NCBI GenBank assembly: GCA_963752495.1
Contig: CAVVYJ010000005.1
Span: 221,055 to 285,054 of the forward strand
DNA length: 64,000 nt
DNA from: CAVVYJ01 sp963752495
GTDB lineage: Bacteria; Pseudomonadota; Gammaproteobacteria; Burkholderiales; Methylophilaceae
Direction of reading: 5' to 3'
Shown: piece after piece, positions 36,896-45,888 of the stretch
Layout: each line of letters starts with the position of its first letter
How positions within the stretch are numbered: the stretch's first letter is position 1
Notes under the pieces: generated by a model
Seen by the model: the letters and a program-made list of their open reading frames with translations, nothing else
What the model was told of the DNA's origin: nothing
Database searches by the model: none
Program-made: the position numbers and the translations under genes

Positions 36896-37312
36896 ATGTT
36901 AAACCAATTAGATTCAGCCTTGGGCTTTCATCAGGAAGCATTAAGGTTGCGCGGCAAGCGCCAGGAAATTATCGCGGCAAACATCGCCAATGCCGACACG
37001 CCCAACTACAAAGCGCGCGATATTGATTTTAAAGCGGCCATGCAAAGTGCAATGGCTGGTGTGCCAGAGGGCGCATTTAACACAACCAAAACTTCCGCCG
37101 GTCACCTTGATGGCGTAGCGTCAACTACGCCAAGCGGTCGCCCTGGCGAGCCGCTATTTCGCCCGATTATTCAAGGTAGCGTAGACGGCAATACGGTAGA
37201 TATGGATGTTGAACGCAATCAGTTTGCTGATAACGCCATTCGCTATGAAGCAAGCTTAACCATGATTAGTGGCAAACTTAAAACCTTGCTAAGTGCAATA
37301 CAAGGTCAGTAA
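36896..37312 (+). CDS. flgB: Flagellar proximal rod protein FlgB
   Basis: A proximal rod subunit exported through the flagellar gate. The 138-residue protein shows the rod/hook family N-terminus (LGFHQEALRLRGKRQEIIAANIANADTPNYKARDIDF) and the C-terminal heptad-rich helix (MDVERNQFADNAIRYEASLTMISGKLKTLLSAIQG) that assembles coiled-coil contacts. AAAGGAAAAG precedes the ATG. It heads the flgBCDEFGHIJKL operon; the first arm copy is intact. Confidence 0.96.
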   Translation: MLNQLDSALGFHQEALRLRGKRQEIIAANIANADTPNYKARDIDFKAAMQSAMAGVPEGAFNTTKTSAGHLDGVASTTPSGRPGEPLFRPIIQGSVDGNTVDMDVERNQFADNAIRYEASLTMISGKLKTLLSAIQGQ

Positions 37313-37339
37313 TCAGCACTGACCAACTAGGAGAAAAAA

Positions 37340-37747
37340 ATGTCCTTATTTAATGTATTCAATATTTCCGGTTCTGCAATGAGCGCACAATCGCAACGTC
37401 TGAATGCCGTAGCAAGTAACCTTGCCAATGCAGATAGTGCAACAAGCGCCAATGGCAAGCCTTATAAAGCCAAGCAAGTGGTATTCAGCGCGATACCCAG
37501 CAACTCACCTGATGCGAGCGGTGTAAAAGTTAAGCAAATTATTGAAGATCCATCACCGCCAAAAGTCGTGTACGACCCAAAGCACCCGCTAGCCGACGAT
37601 AAAGGCTATGTGACGATGCCAAACGTCAATGTAACTGAAGAGATGGTCAACATGATTTCAGCTTCGCGGGCTTATCAAAACAATGTTGAAACCATGAATG
37701 CAGCCAAAACCATGCTCTTAAAAACTCTCACCATTGGTCAAAACTAA
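37340..37747 (+). CDS. flgC: Flagellar proximal rod protein FlgC
   Basis: The 135-residue rod subunit begins with the family pattern MSLFNVFNISGSAMSAQSQRLNAVASNLANADSATS. It has YVTMPNVNVTEEMVNMISASRAYQNNVETMNAAKTMLLKTLTIGQ as the C-terminal helix, including the conserved NVNxxEEMVNMI segment. AGGAG precedes the ATG. It is 27 bases after flgB in the same operon. Confidence 0.96.
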   Translation: MSLFNVFNISGSAMSAQSQRLNAVASNLANADSATSANGKPYKAKQVVFSAIPSNSPDASGVKVKQIIEDPSPPKVVYDPKHPLADDKGYVTMPNVNVTEEMVNMISASRAYQNNVETMNAAKTMLLKTLTIGQN

Positions 37748-37774
37748 ACTAATTAAGTCCGACATAAAGGAAAC

Positions 37775-38452
37775 ATGATGACAACAGTAACAAGTAACAA
37801 CCAAGTTTCGCAAAGCCTACTTGATAGCGTAAATGGCGTTAAGAATAGCGCCAAAACCGCAACAGATGAAGCGCAAGATCGTTTTATGACTTTGCTCGTT
37901 ACACAGATGAAAAATCAGGACCCGCTAAATCCTTTGGATAACGCACAGGTAACAAGCCAACTCGCGCAGCTTTCCACAGTCACTGGCATTAACAAGCTCA
38001 ATAACACCCTAGAAACCATGATGAGCAACGCGCAAGCGAGCCAATCATTGCAAGCTTCCAGCCTCATCGGCCATGACGTTTTGGTATCAGGTAGTGAAAT
38101 ACACTTTGATGGTAGCGCTGGCTATTTTGGCGTTGAGTTGCCTGCGAGCACCGACAACTTGACCGTTACGATTAGCGATTCAGCCGGCAACCCACTACGC
38201 CAAATATCTTTGGGCAAGCAAAATGAAGGCATTATCCCCTTGAGCTGGGATGGATATAGCGACACTGGCACGCGTGCCGCTAGTGGCGATTACAAATTTA
38301 CTGTAAGTGCTACGACAGGTGGCGAATCAGCTACGGTGAACACATTAAGTCTAGAAAAAATCAACAGTATTACTAGTAGCGCAACTGGTGTGAAGCTCAA
38401 TTTGAGCAATGCCAGCGCTGTTACTACCAACGACTTGAAACAAATATTTTAA
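37775..38452 (+). CDS. flgD: Flagellar hook scaffold (cap) protein FlgD
   Basis: FlgD caps the growing hook and is discarded afterwards. The 225-residue protein has the conserved N-terminal block DRFMTLLVTQMKNQDPLNPLDNAQVTSQLAQLSTVTGINKLN. A FlgD Ig-like/FnIII domain follows (VSGSEIHFDGSAGYFGVELPASTDNLTVTISDSAGNPLRQI; PLSWDGYSDTG; GDYKFTVSAT). AAGGAAAC precedes the ATG. The family cue MMTTVTSN start is shared with the second copy, where an indel breaks the N-terminus. Confidence 0.95.
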   Translation: MMTTVTSNNQVSQSLLDSVNGVKNSAKTATDEAQDRFMTLLVTQMKNQDPLNPLDNAQVTSQLAQLSTVTGINKLNNTLETMMSNAQASQSLQASSLIGHDVLVSGSEIHFDGSAGYFGVELPASTDNLTVTISDSAGNPLRQISLGKQNEGIIPLSWDGYSDTGTRAASGDYKFTVSATTGGESATVNTLSLEKINSITSSATGVKLNLSNASAVTTNDLKQIF

Positions 38453-38480
38453 CTTTGTATTTATCAATTAGGAGAACATC

Positions 38481-39705
38481 ATGAGCTTTCAACAAGGACT
38501 AAGTGGCTTAAATGCCGCATCAAAAAATTTAGAGGTAATTGGTAACAACGTTGCCAACTCAAGTACAGTAGGATTTAAGCAATCTCGCGCTGAATTCTCG
38601 GATGTATATGCGAACTCACTCACAGGTACCGGCGCATCACAAATCGGGATTGGTACAAAAATATCTACCGTTGCACAGCAATTTACACAAGGTAACATCA
38701 CCAGCACCAACAACTCGATGGATATTGCCATCAATGGTGGCGGATTTCTTCCGTATGAGTAATAACGGGGCAATCACATACTCACGCAACGGACAGTTTC
38801 AAATGGACAAAGCAGGATACATTGTAGATGCGCAAGGCAAGCGTCTAACAGGGTTTCCTGCAACTTCTGGAACACTGTCAACAGGGGCACCATTAGAGCT
38901 CAACATCAATACAGCAGACTTAACTCCACTTGCAAGCACTGAAATTACAGGGTTATTTAATCTGGACTCCACAAAAACTGCGCTCACAGCTGCGGGCTTT
39001 AATCCTAATGATCCTTCAACATACCACAACTCAACTGCTGTTACGGTATACGATAGCTTAGGAAACCCACATACATTACAAAACTTTTTTGTAAAAACAG
39101 GTGCAGGCACTTGGGATGTCTTTAATACCGTAGACGGCGTATCAACAACGGTGTTGCCTGCACCAAGCGCTGTTATGACATTTAGCGGTACTGGTGTTGC
39201 ACCAACTATTGCACCTGCCACACCATCGATATCATTTGCTCCAACAACTGGCGCCACATCACCGCAAGCCATCACTTTAGATTATTCCCAAAGCACACAG
39301 TTCGGTTCTGCATTTAGTGTAAACACATTAACCCAAGACGGTTACACCTCGGGCCACTTGGCGGGATTTAACGTGGGCAAAGACGGACAAATTGTCGGCC
39401 GCTACACCAATGGTCAGTCACAAATCTTAGGTCAAGTAGTGTTAGCAAACTTTTCAAACCCTAACGGTTTGCAACAACTTGGCGGTAACGCATGGAGCGA
39501 AAGTTCAACATCTGGACCACCACTCGTATCAACGCCTGATACTGGCAGCCTAGGCGTTCTGCAAGCATCTGCAACCGAAGACTCAAACGTAGACCTCACA
39601 GCCGAGCTCGTTAATATGATTACAGCACAACGTGTGTACCAAGCCAATGCGCAAACAATTAAAACGCAAGACCAGGTATTGCAAACCTTGGTTAACTTAC
39701 GTTAG
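38481..39705 (+). pseudogene. flgE: Flagellar hook protein FlgE, one frameshift
   Basis: FlgE polymerises into the hook. The first 90 residues (MSFQQGLSGLNAASKNLEVIGNNVANSSTVGFKQSRAEFSDVY) read from 38481. Near 38748 one extra base (GGATTTCTTCCG, against GGTTTTTTCCG in the second arm) shifts the frame. The rest continues as RMSNNGAITYSRNGQFQMDKAGYIVDAQGKRL through the variable hook domain to LVNMITAQRVYQANAQTIKTQDQVLQTLVNLR at 39705. The second arm carries the same gene intact (407 residues), so this is almost certainly a sequencing indel rather than a real defect. Confidence 0.93.
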
Positions 39706-39746
39706 TTACTTGAGATTAATTATTATTAGTCTGATATGGAGATGCT

Positions 39747-40487
39747 ATGGACCGCTTAATTTACACCGCGATGACTGGCGCAAAACACATACTCGATCAG
39801 CAAGCAACTAATTCGCATAATCTAGCTAATGCAACATCAACTGGCTTCAGGGCGCAAGTCGACTCATTTAGAGCGGTCCCTGTTGTAAGTGAAGGCTTAC
39901 CTACGCGCGCTTTTGTGATTGATTCTACTGTAGGTTCGGACTTTAGGCCTGGTCCGATTCAAAGCACAAATCGCGATTTGGATATTGCTGTTCAGGGGCA
40001 GGGCTGGTTTGCTGTGCAACGCGCTGATGGATCAGAAGGTTATACACGTAACGGATCACTCAAAATTAATGAGAATGGGGTATTACAAACTGCTACTGGC
40101 TTGAATGTGATGGGAGATGGTGGACCAATCAGCGTTCCACCTGATGTCACAGTCAGCATTGCCAAAGACGGCACAGTATCAACAGTGAACAATGGCGCAA
40201 CGCCCGGTCCATCCAACATCCTAGGTCGTATCAAGCTTGTAAATCCAGATCAAAACAACCTTATACGAAATGAAGATGGCCTATTCGGCACAAAAGATGG
40301 CAGGCCTGTAGAAGCCGATGCTGACGTAAACATTGTCAGCGGCGCACTAGAAGGCAGCAATGTTAACGTGGTGGATGCAATGGTCACTATGATTAGTCTG
40401 GCGCGTCAATTTGAAACGCAAATGAAGCTGATTCAGAGTGCAGAGAATAACGCCAATAAAGCTAGTCAAATCCTCAATTTAACTTGA
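39747..40487 (+). CDS. flgF: Flagellar proximal rod protein FlgF
   Basis: The 246-residue rod subunit has MDRLIYTAMTGAKHILDQQATNSHNLANATSTGFRAQVDSF at its N-terminus, the conserved DLDIAVQGQGWFAVQRADGSEGYTRNGSLKINENG core, and the C-terminal EGSNVNVVDAMVTMISLARQFETQMKLIQSAENN helix. TATGGAGATG precedes the ATG. The second-arm copy differs by several conservative residues (for example Q/E, V/A, N/S and I/L within a 36-codon stretch). Confidence 0.96.
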   Translation: MDRLIYTAMTGAKHILDQQATNSHNLANATSTGFRAQVDSFRAVPVVSEGLPTRAFVIDSTVGSDFRPGPIQSTNRDLDIAVQGQGWFAVQRADGSEGYTRNGSLKINENGVLQTATGLNVMGDGGPISVPPDVTVSIAKDGTVSTVNNGATPGPSNILGRIKLVNPDQNNLIRNEDGLFGTKDGRPVEADADVNIVSGALEGSNVNVVDAMVTMISLARQFETQMKLIQSAENNANKASQILNLT

Positions 40488-40558
40488 TTAGATATACGTT
40501 AGCATTAACCCTAACGCTTATATCGGCCAAATGTGGCCAAACTTGAGAGGCACACAAA

Positions 40559-41342
40559 ATGATTCGCTCATTATGGATTTCTAAAACTGGCTTAGATGCT
40601 CAGCAAACGCAAATGGACGTGATTGCTAATAACTTGGCAAACGTCAGCACCAACGGTTTTAAACGTTCGCGTGCGGTATTTGAGGATTTACTCTATCAAA
40701 ATATTCGCCAGCCTGGCGCACAATCCTCACAACAAACCCAATTACCTACTGGTTTACAGTTAGGTACAGGTGTTAGACCTGTTTCAACTGAGCGGAATTT
40801 TAGTCAAGGTAATTTACAGCAAACTACTAACGATAAAGATGTAGCGATACAAGGTGCGGGCTTTTTTCAGGTTTTGATGCCGGATGGCACAACCGCCTAT
40901 ACACGCGATGGTTCATTTCAGGTGGACAGTCAAGGTCAGCTTGTTACGGCAAGTGGCTTTCCAATTCAACCCGCAATCACAATACCCGCTGATGCAACCA
41001 GCATGACCATTGGTCGTGATGGCACAGTATCTGTGACGCAAGCAGGAAGTGCTGGCAGCACGCAGGTTGGCAACATACAGCTTGCTACCTTTATTAATCC
41101 AGCTGGCTTACTGGGCAAAGGCGAGAATTTATTTGTCGAAACAACAGCATCAGGCAATGCCAATACCAGTTACACCTGGCGCCAGCGGATCAGGTGTTTT
41201 ATCACAAGGCTATGTAGAAACATCTAACGTGAATGTGGTGGAAGAATTAGTCAATATGATTCAAACACAACGTGCATACGAGATTAATAGCAAAGCCATT
41301 ACAACATCAGATCAAATGCTGCAAAAACTCGCACAAATGTAA
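40559..41342 (+). pseudogene. flgG: Flagellar distal rod protein FlgG, one frameshift
   Basis: The distal rod subunit starts MIRSLWISKTGLDAQQTQMDVIANNLANVSTNGFKRSRAVFEDLLYQN and has GAGFFQVLMPDGTTAYTRDGSFQVDSQGQLVTASG. An extra A near 41168 (ATACCAGTTAC here, ATACCGTTAC in the second arm) shifts the frame after GNANT. The remainder, VTPGASGSGVLSQGYVETSNVNVVEELVNMIQTQRAYEINSKAITTSDQMLQKLAQM, continues to 41342. The second arm has an intact 260-residue version, so the break is most likely technical. Confidence 0.93.
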
Positions 41343-41346
41343 ATAA

Positions 41347-42075
41347 ATGAGAACAACAAAGGCCACATCAATGTTTAACTTAAATCACAAAAGTACAGTT
41401 AATTTATCGCTCAACAAACTTTGTGCGATGGCATTTTTTGTATCGCTTCTAAGTGCATGTTCGATCACCCCTGACACGATTGTTAAAACTCCAATGACAG
41501 CCAAACCTCAAGCGATATCGAAATCCGCAATGAAAAACGGGGCTATTTATAATGCAGCAGCCTATAAACCATTATTTGAAGATCGTCGTGCGCGCATGAT
41601 AGGTGACATCATGACCATCAATATTGTAGAAAATACTTCTGTAACAAAAGCAGGTGGCAGTTCTGGCAGCAAAACAGGCTCTGTAGATGCTTCTGCTTCT
41701 GTTCCTGTCGGTCTACCTATCGACATTATCAAAGAAGGTATTGCCATTACGGCGGACTCTTCGATTAAAAATGAAGATAAAGCAGCAGGCAACAACAGCA
41801 ATAACTTTAACGGTTCGATTACTGTGACTGTGGTAGATGTGCTGGAAAATGGCAATCTTGTTGTAAGCGGTGAGAAGCAAGTCTCATTAGATAAAGGCAC
41901 TGAGTTCGTACGTTTTTCTGGTGTAGTTAACCCAGACACCATAACTTTAGGCAACGTTGTTACATCGACCAAAGTGGCTGATGCAAGGATTGAGTATAGA
42001 ACCAACAGCAAAATCGATGGCGCACAGATTGCCTCTATTTTGGCACGCTTTTTCTTAAGCTTTAGTCCCTTATAA
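41347..42075 (+). CDS. flgH: Flagellar L-ring lipoprotein FlgH
   Basis: FlgH forms the outer-membrane L ring. The 242-residue lipoprotein precursor has a hydrophobic signal ending LLSAC, where the Cys is lipidated, then FEDRRARMIGDIMTINIVENTSVTKAGGSSGSKTGSVDASASV and the conserved NLVVSGEKQVSLDKGTEFVRFSGVVNPDTI and STKVADARIEYRTNSKIDGAQIASILARFFLSF ending. The true start could be 41347 or the ATG at 41371. The signal-peptide stretch is the part most altered in the second arm, while the mature protein is nearly identical. Confidence 0.95.
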   Translation: MRTTKATSMFNLNHKSTVNLSLNKLCAMAFFVSLLSACSITPDTIVKTPMTAKPQAISKSAMKNGAIYNAAAYKPLFEDRRARMIGDIMTINIVENTSVTKAGGSSGSKTGSVDASASVPVGLPIDIIKEGIAITADSSIKNEDKAAGNNSNNFNGSITVTVVDVLENGNLVVSGEKQVSLDKGTEFVRFSGVVNPDTITLGNVVTSTKVADARIEYRTNSKIDGAQIASILARFFLSFSPL

Positions 42076-42098
42076 ATTATTAGAAATTTAAAATTAAC

Positions 42099-43250
42099 AT
42101 GACAGCGCATATCAAACGTCTTAAAAAATTGGCTAGCGATAATTGGGAATCCATCGTTGCAGTTTTACTGTTGGATAGTATGATATTTATGGCCAGCATG
42201 GCTTTTAGCGCCCCTGTAAATGCAGAACGCCTAAAGGATTTGGCAACTATTCAGGGCGTACGTAGCAATCAGCTCATTGGCTATGGTTTGGTAGTAGGCT
42301 TAGATGGAACAGGTGACGATAACCCGTACACTATTCAAAGTACAATTAGCATGATGCAACAGCTGGGCGTAAGTTTACCGCCAGGCACGAGCATAAAAAT
42401 GAAAAACGTTGCTGCGACAATTATCACGAGCGCGCTACCTCCTTTCGCTCAACCAGGCCAGACCTTAGATGTCACCGTATCCTCCATGGGTAGTGCCAAA
42501 AGCTTGCGTGGTGGTACCCTTTTAATGACACCTCTCAAAGGTGCGGATGGTCAGGTCTATGCAATGGCTCAGGGTAGTTTGGTAGTAGGTGGCGTTGGCG
42601 CATCAGCCAATGGAAGCCAGGCACAAATCAATCACTTAAGTGTAGGCCGAATTTCCGCAGGCGCAACTGTAGAACGTAGCCTTCCAAGTTCGATTGGACT
42701 TTCAGACAATGTAACGCTTGAACTCAAAGATAGCGACTTTTCTACTGCAAATATTGTTGTGGATGCCATTAACCGTCGCTTTGGCCAAAATACTGCGATT
42801 GCGCAAGACGGCCGTGTAATTTTGGTTAAACCGCCAGCAAATAATAGCCGAGTTGGTTTCTTGGCAGCGCTTGAGGCTATTAACGTAACTCCTGCACAAA
42901 CAACTGCAAAAATTATTTTAAATGCCCGCACCGGATCGGTAGTGATGAATCAATCAGTACAACTTGACAGTTGCGCCATCTCTCACGGCAATCTATCGGT
43001 TGTCATTAGCTCCGCGCCAGTCATTAGTCAGCCAGGGCCATTTTCCAGCGGGCAAACTGTTGTCGCTGAAGTGTCGCAAATTGAGATTAATAAAGAGCCA
43101 GGAAAAGTGGTCCCGCTACCTGCCGGCGCATCGTTATCAGATGTCGTAAAAGCACTCAATGCGATTGGCACAAGCCCACAAGATCTACTGGCAATTTTAC
43201 AAGCTATGAAAGCAGCAGGTTCTTTACACGCAGACTTGGAGATTATCTAA
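42099..43250 (+). CDS. flgI: Flagellar P-ring protein FlgI
   Basis: FlgI forms the periplasmic P ring. The 383-residue precursor has a long N-terminal extension before its signal core (VAVLLLDSMIFMASMAFSAPVNA), then ERLKDLATIQGVRSNQLIGYGLVVGLDGTGDD, TSALPPFAQPGQTLDVTVSSMGSAKSLRGGTLLMTPLKGADGQVYAMAQGSLVVGG, and NARTGSVVMNQSVQL near the C-terminal end. It ends GTSPQDLLAILQAMKAAGSLHADLEII, the family's usual terminus. flgJ starts 2 bases after the stop. The second copy differs at several residues and has a frameshift. Confidence 0.96.
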   Translation: MTAHIKRLKKLASDNWESIVAVLLLDSMIFMASMAFSAPVNAERLKDLATIQGVRSNQLIGYGLVVGLDGTGDDNPYTIQSTISMMQQLGVSLPPGTSIKMKNVAATIITSALPPFAQPGQTLDVTVSSMGSAKSLRGGTLLMTPLKGADGQVYAMAQGSLVVGGVGASANGSQAQINHLSVGRISAGATVERSLPSSIGLSDNVTLELKDSDFSTANIVVDAINRRFGQNTAIAQDGRVILVKPPANNSRVGFLAALEAINVTPAQTTAKIILNARTGSVVMNQSVQLDSCAISHGNLSVVISSAPVISQPGPFSSGQTVVAEVSQIEINKEPGKVVPLPAGASLSDVVKALNAIGTSPQDLLAILQAMKAAGSLHADLEII

Positions 43251-43252
43251 CC

Positions 43253-44185
43253 ATGATTAACTCAGCTGAACATTTAGGAAAATTAGCTTTTGATGCCAAC
43301 AGTCTGAATGATTTAAAAGTTTCTGCCAAAGAAAATACGCCAGAAGCTATTAAAGACGTAGCAAAGCAATTTGAGTCGGTTTTTTTAAACATGGTATTAA
43401 AAAGCATGCGCGACGCGACGCCAAAAGAGAACTCTTTTGACAGCGAACAAAGCCGCACCTTTACATCCATGCTCGATCAGCAATTAAGTAGCAGCCTTTC
43501 TTCAAAAGGCATTGGACTTGCTGAGATTCTAACGCGCCAACTTACAAAAGTAAGCAATGCAGTAACCAACACACTGGAACAAGCGGTATCGAACGATGCT
43601 ACACCAAAGTCTGACGACATGCCTCTCAACGATTTTATTCCTGCAATACTTAAAAGCAACAGTAACAGAGCGGTTTCTAACGAAGTATCGCCTGCACTTA
43701 ACAGCACAAGTAAGTCAGATAAGTTAAGTGGCAATAGTGCCGAATTCCATCAGCGGATGTCACGTCATGCCGAGGCTGCTAGCCGCACCACAGGTGTGCC
43801 TGCACATTTAATGCTAGGCCAAGCAGCATTGGAAAGTGGCTGGGGGAAACGTGAGATAAAAGCGCAAGATGGCACACCAAGCAATAATTTATTCGGCATT
43901 AAGGCAACTGGAGAGTGGAAAGGCAAAGTCGTTGAAACTATGACTACAGAATATGTTAAAGGCGTCAAGCAGAAAAGAGTTGAAAAGTTTCGCGCTTATG
44001 ACAGCTATGCAGACTCCTTCAAGGATTTTGCGAACATGATACAGACTAGTCCACGCTACAAAATGGTAATGTCCAATCTGCAAAATGTGAGTGGGTATGC
44101 GCGTGCAATGCAAAACTCTGGCTATGCGACTGACCCAAATTATGCTGCAAAACTTGCAAGTGTCATACGTAAGGTGTCAGCTTGA
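43253..44185 (+). CDS. flgJ: Flagellar rod-capping peptidoglycan hydrolase FlgJ
   Basis: FlgJ caps the rod and cuts the cell wall for it. The 310-residue protein has the N-terminal rod-binding domain (DVAKQFESVFLNMVLKSMRDATPKENSFDSEQSRTFTSMLDQQLSSSLSSKGIGLAEIL), a Ser/Asn-rich linker, and the glucosaminidase domain (GVPAHLMLGQAALESGWGKREI with the catalytic Glu; NNLFGIKATGEWKG; FRAYDSYADSFKDFANMI). This two-domain form is typical of beta- and gamma-proteobacteria. It is followed by the flgK sigma-28 promoter. Confidence 0.95.
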   Translation: MINSAEHLGKLAFDANSLNDLKVSAKENTPEAIKDVAKQFESVFLNMVLKSMRDATPKENSFDSEQSRTFTSMLDQQLSSSLSSKGIGLAEILTRQLTKVSNAVTNTLEQAVSNDATPKSDDMPLNDFIPAILKSNSNRAVSNEVSPALNSTSKSDKLSGNSAEFHQRMSRHAEAASRTTGVPAHLMLGQAALESGWGKREIKAQDGTPSNNLFGIKATGEWKGKVVETMTTEYVKGVKQKRVEKFRAYDSYADSFKDFANMIQTSPRYKMVMSNLQNVSGYARAMQNSGYATDPNYAAKLASVIRKVSA

Positions 44186-44195
44186 ACTCGCGGAT

Positions 44196-44222
44196 TAAAG
44201 TTTTAGATTTTTTTGCCGTCAT
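44196..44222 (+). promoter_or_regulatory. FliA (sigma-28) promoter of flgK-flgL
   Basis: TAAAGTTT at 44196-44203, an 11-base spacer, and GCCGTCAT at 44215-44222 match the sigma-28 consensus with exact spacing. The start would be about 25-30 bases before the flgK ATG at 44252. The same arrangement is kept in the second arm (55568-55594, minus strand). Confidence 0.88.
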
Positions 44223-44251
44223 GTCATATATAGAGATGAAAAGGTCAAGTA

Positions 44252-45877
44252 ATGGGAACTAGTATTCTTAGTATTGGAAAAAGTGCATTAGCCGCAGCCC
44301 AAGTGGGAATTAGCGTGACTGGGCATAACATTGCCAATGCCTCTACGCCAGGATACTCTCGTCAGGAAGCGGTGCAACGTGCGGCTGAATCGCAGGATTT
44401 TGGCTTTGGTTTTCTGGGTCAAGGCACACAAGTATCACAAATTAAGCGCATTTTTAACGACATTATCGCCAAGCAACTTAATAGCGCTCAAACCTCTAGC
44501 AGCGCTACAAACACTTATGCCGCACAAATGCGACAAATCGACAATATGTTGGCAGATCCTACTGCAGGTCTAGCGCCCTCTATTCAAAAGTTTTTTTCAA
44601 GCGTACAAGGCTTGGCATCAAATCCTGGTGACGCAGCGTCGAGACAGGCTGTCATTTCCACAGCGGAAACACTCGCCAACCGCTTTCAAAGTATTGGCGA
44701 TAAATTAGATGAAATTCGCGACGGCATTAACTCTCAGCTTTCAGGCAGCACAAAGGTAGTAACAACTTATGCCACACAAATCGCAAAGCTAAACGACGTA
44801 ATTAGTAAAGCACTAGGAGCCAATAAAGACAACGTGCCAAATGATCTGATGGATCAGCGTGATCTGCTTATTTCAGAAATGAATAAGCTTGTAAAAACCG
44901 AAGTGTTTGCGCAAAGTGATGGCAGCTATAATGTGTTCGTTGGTAACGGGGTACCTCTTGTTGTAGGCAATAAATCTTACGGACTAACCACGGTTAGCTC
45001 AAGCACAGATCCAGGTCGCCTAGAGGTAGCTTATGTGAGCAATGTTATTACCACACTAAGCGATAGCAGTTTACCTGGCGGCTCCATTGGTGGTTTACTT
45101 CAATTCAGAGCCAACTCCCTCGACAGCATTCAAAATCAGGTTGGGCAAATTGCAACCGTGTTTGCACAAACATTTAACGCACAACATCAATTAGGTTTTG
45201 ATAGCGCTGGCGTTGCCGGCACTGCATTTTTTAATGTGCCAACACCTAATGTCAATGGCGATGCTGCAAATAGTGGCAGCGCGACATTAACTGCTAGCAT
45301 TACGACCGCCACTGCCATTACCAGCAGCGATTATCGCGTCAAGTATGATGGTAGCAATTTTAGCATCACGCGCGTTAGCGATGGCACTGTGCAAACCTAT
45401 GCAAGCTTGCCACAGACGCTCGACGGCCTTACTATCAACGGCACGATGTCCGCGGGTGATTCATTTCTTATCCAGCCTACACGCAACGCTGCTGCTTCAA
45501 TTTCGGTAGCTATTTCAGATATCAACAAAATTGCAGCAGGCGATGCGACAGGCGGCAATGGTAATAACCGAAATGCATTGCTCTTAGCTGCATTACAAAG
45601 CACTGGCACAATCAATAACAGCTCAACCACTTATGAAAGCGCCTTTGGACAACTGGTAAGCGCTGTAGGAAACAAAACCAACGAACTAAGAGTCATCGGC
45701 GCTTCAGAAGATGCCTTGGTGGCACAAACACTTGCTGACCAGCAATCAGAATCCGGCGTGAACTTAGATGAAGAAGCTACCAATCTGATACGCTACCAGC
45801 AAGCCTATCAGGCAGCTGGTAAAGTCATGCAAATTGCTAGCAGCTTGTTCGAAACACTCCTTACATTAGGTCGTTAG
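44252..45877 (+). CDS. flgK: Hook-filament junction protein FlgK (HAP1)
   Basis: The 541-residue junction protein begins SILSIGKSALAAAQVGISVTGHNIANASTPGYSRQEAVQRAAESQDFGFGFLGQGT and has the NDLMDQRDLLISEMNKLV block. Its C-terminus, ESGVNLDEEATNLIRYQQAYQAAGKVMQIASSLFETLLTLGR, is the canonical HAP1 end. The variable middle (about residues 300-430) carries Ala/Thr-rich surface-exposed sequence. A FliA promoter lies just upstream, so it is a late gene; FlgN is its likely chaperone. Confidence 0.96.
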   Translation: MGTSILSIGKSALAAAQVGISVTGHNIANASTPGYSRQEAVQRAAESQDFGFGFLGQGTQVSQIKRIFNDIIAKQLNSAQTSSSATNTYAAQMRQIDNMLADPTAGLAPSIQKFFSSVQGLASNPGDAASRQAVISTAETLANRFQSIGDKLDEIRDGINSQLSGSTKVVTTYATQIAKLNDVISKALGANKDNVPNDLMDQRDLLISEMNKLVKTEVFAQSDGSYNVFVGNGVPLVVGNKSYGLTTVSSSTDPGRLEVAYVSNVITTLSDSSLPGGSIGGLLQFRANSLDSIQNQVGQIATVFAQTFNAQHQLGFDSAGVAGTAFFNVPTPNVNGDAANSGSATLTASITTATAITSSDYRVKYDGSNFSITRVSDGTVQTYASLPQTLDGLTINGTMSAGDSFLIQPTRNAAASISVAISDINKIAAGDATGGNGNNRNALLLAALQSTGTINNSSTTYESAFGQLVSAVGNKTNELRVIGASEDALVAQTLADQQSESGVNLDEEATNLIRYQQAYQAAGKVMQIASSLFETLLTLGR

Positions 45878-45888
45878 GAATCACTTAT

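Noticed and set aside
38799..39275. 158-residue valine-rich open frame opposite flgE
   Set aside because: Shadow of the hook protein gene.
41562..42110. 182-residue open frame opposite flgH, repeated at 57681-58229
   Set aside because: Identical in both arms only because the underlying flgH is conserved; no coding signal of its own.
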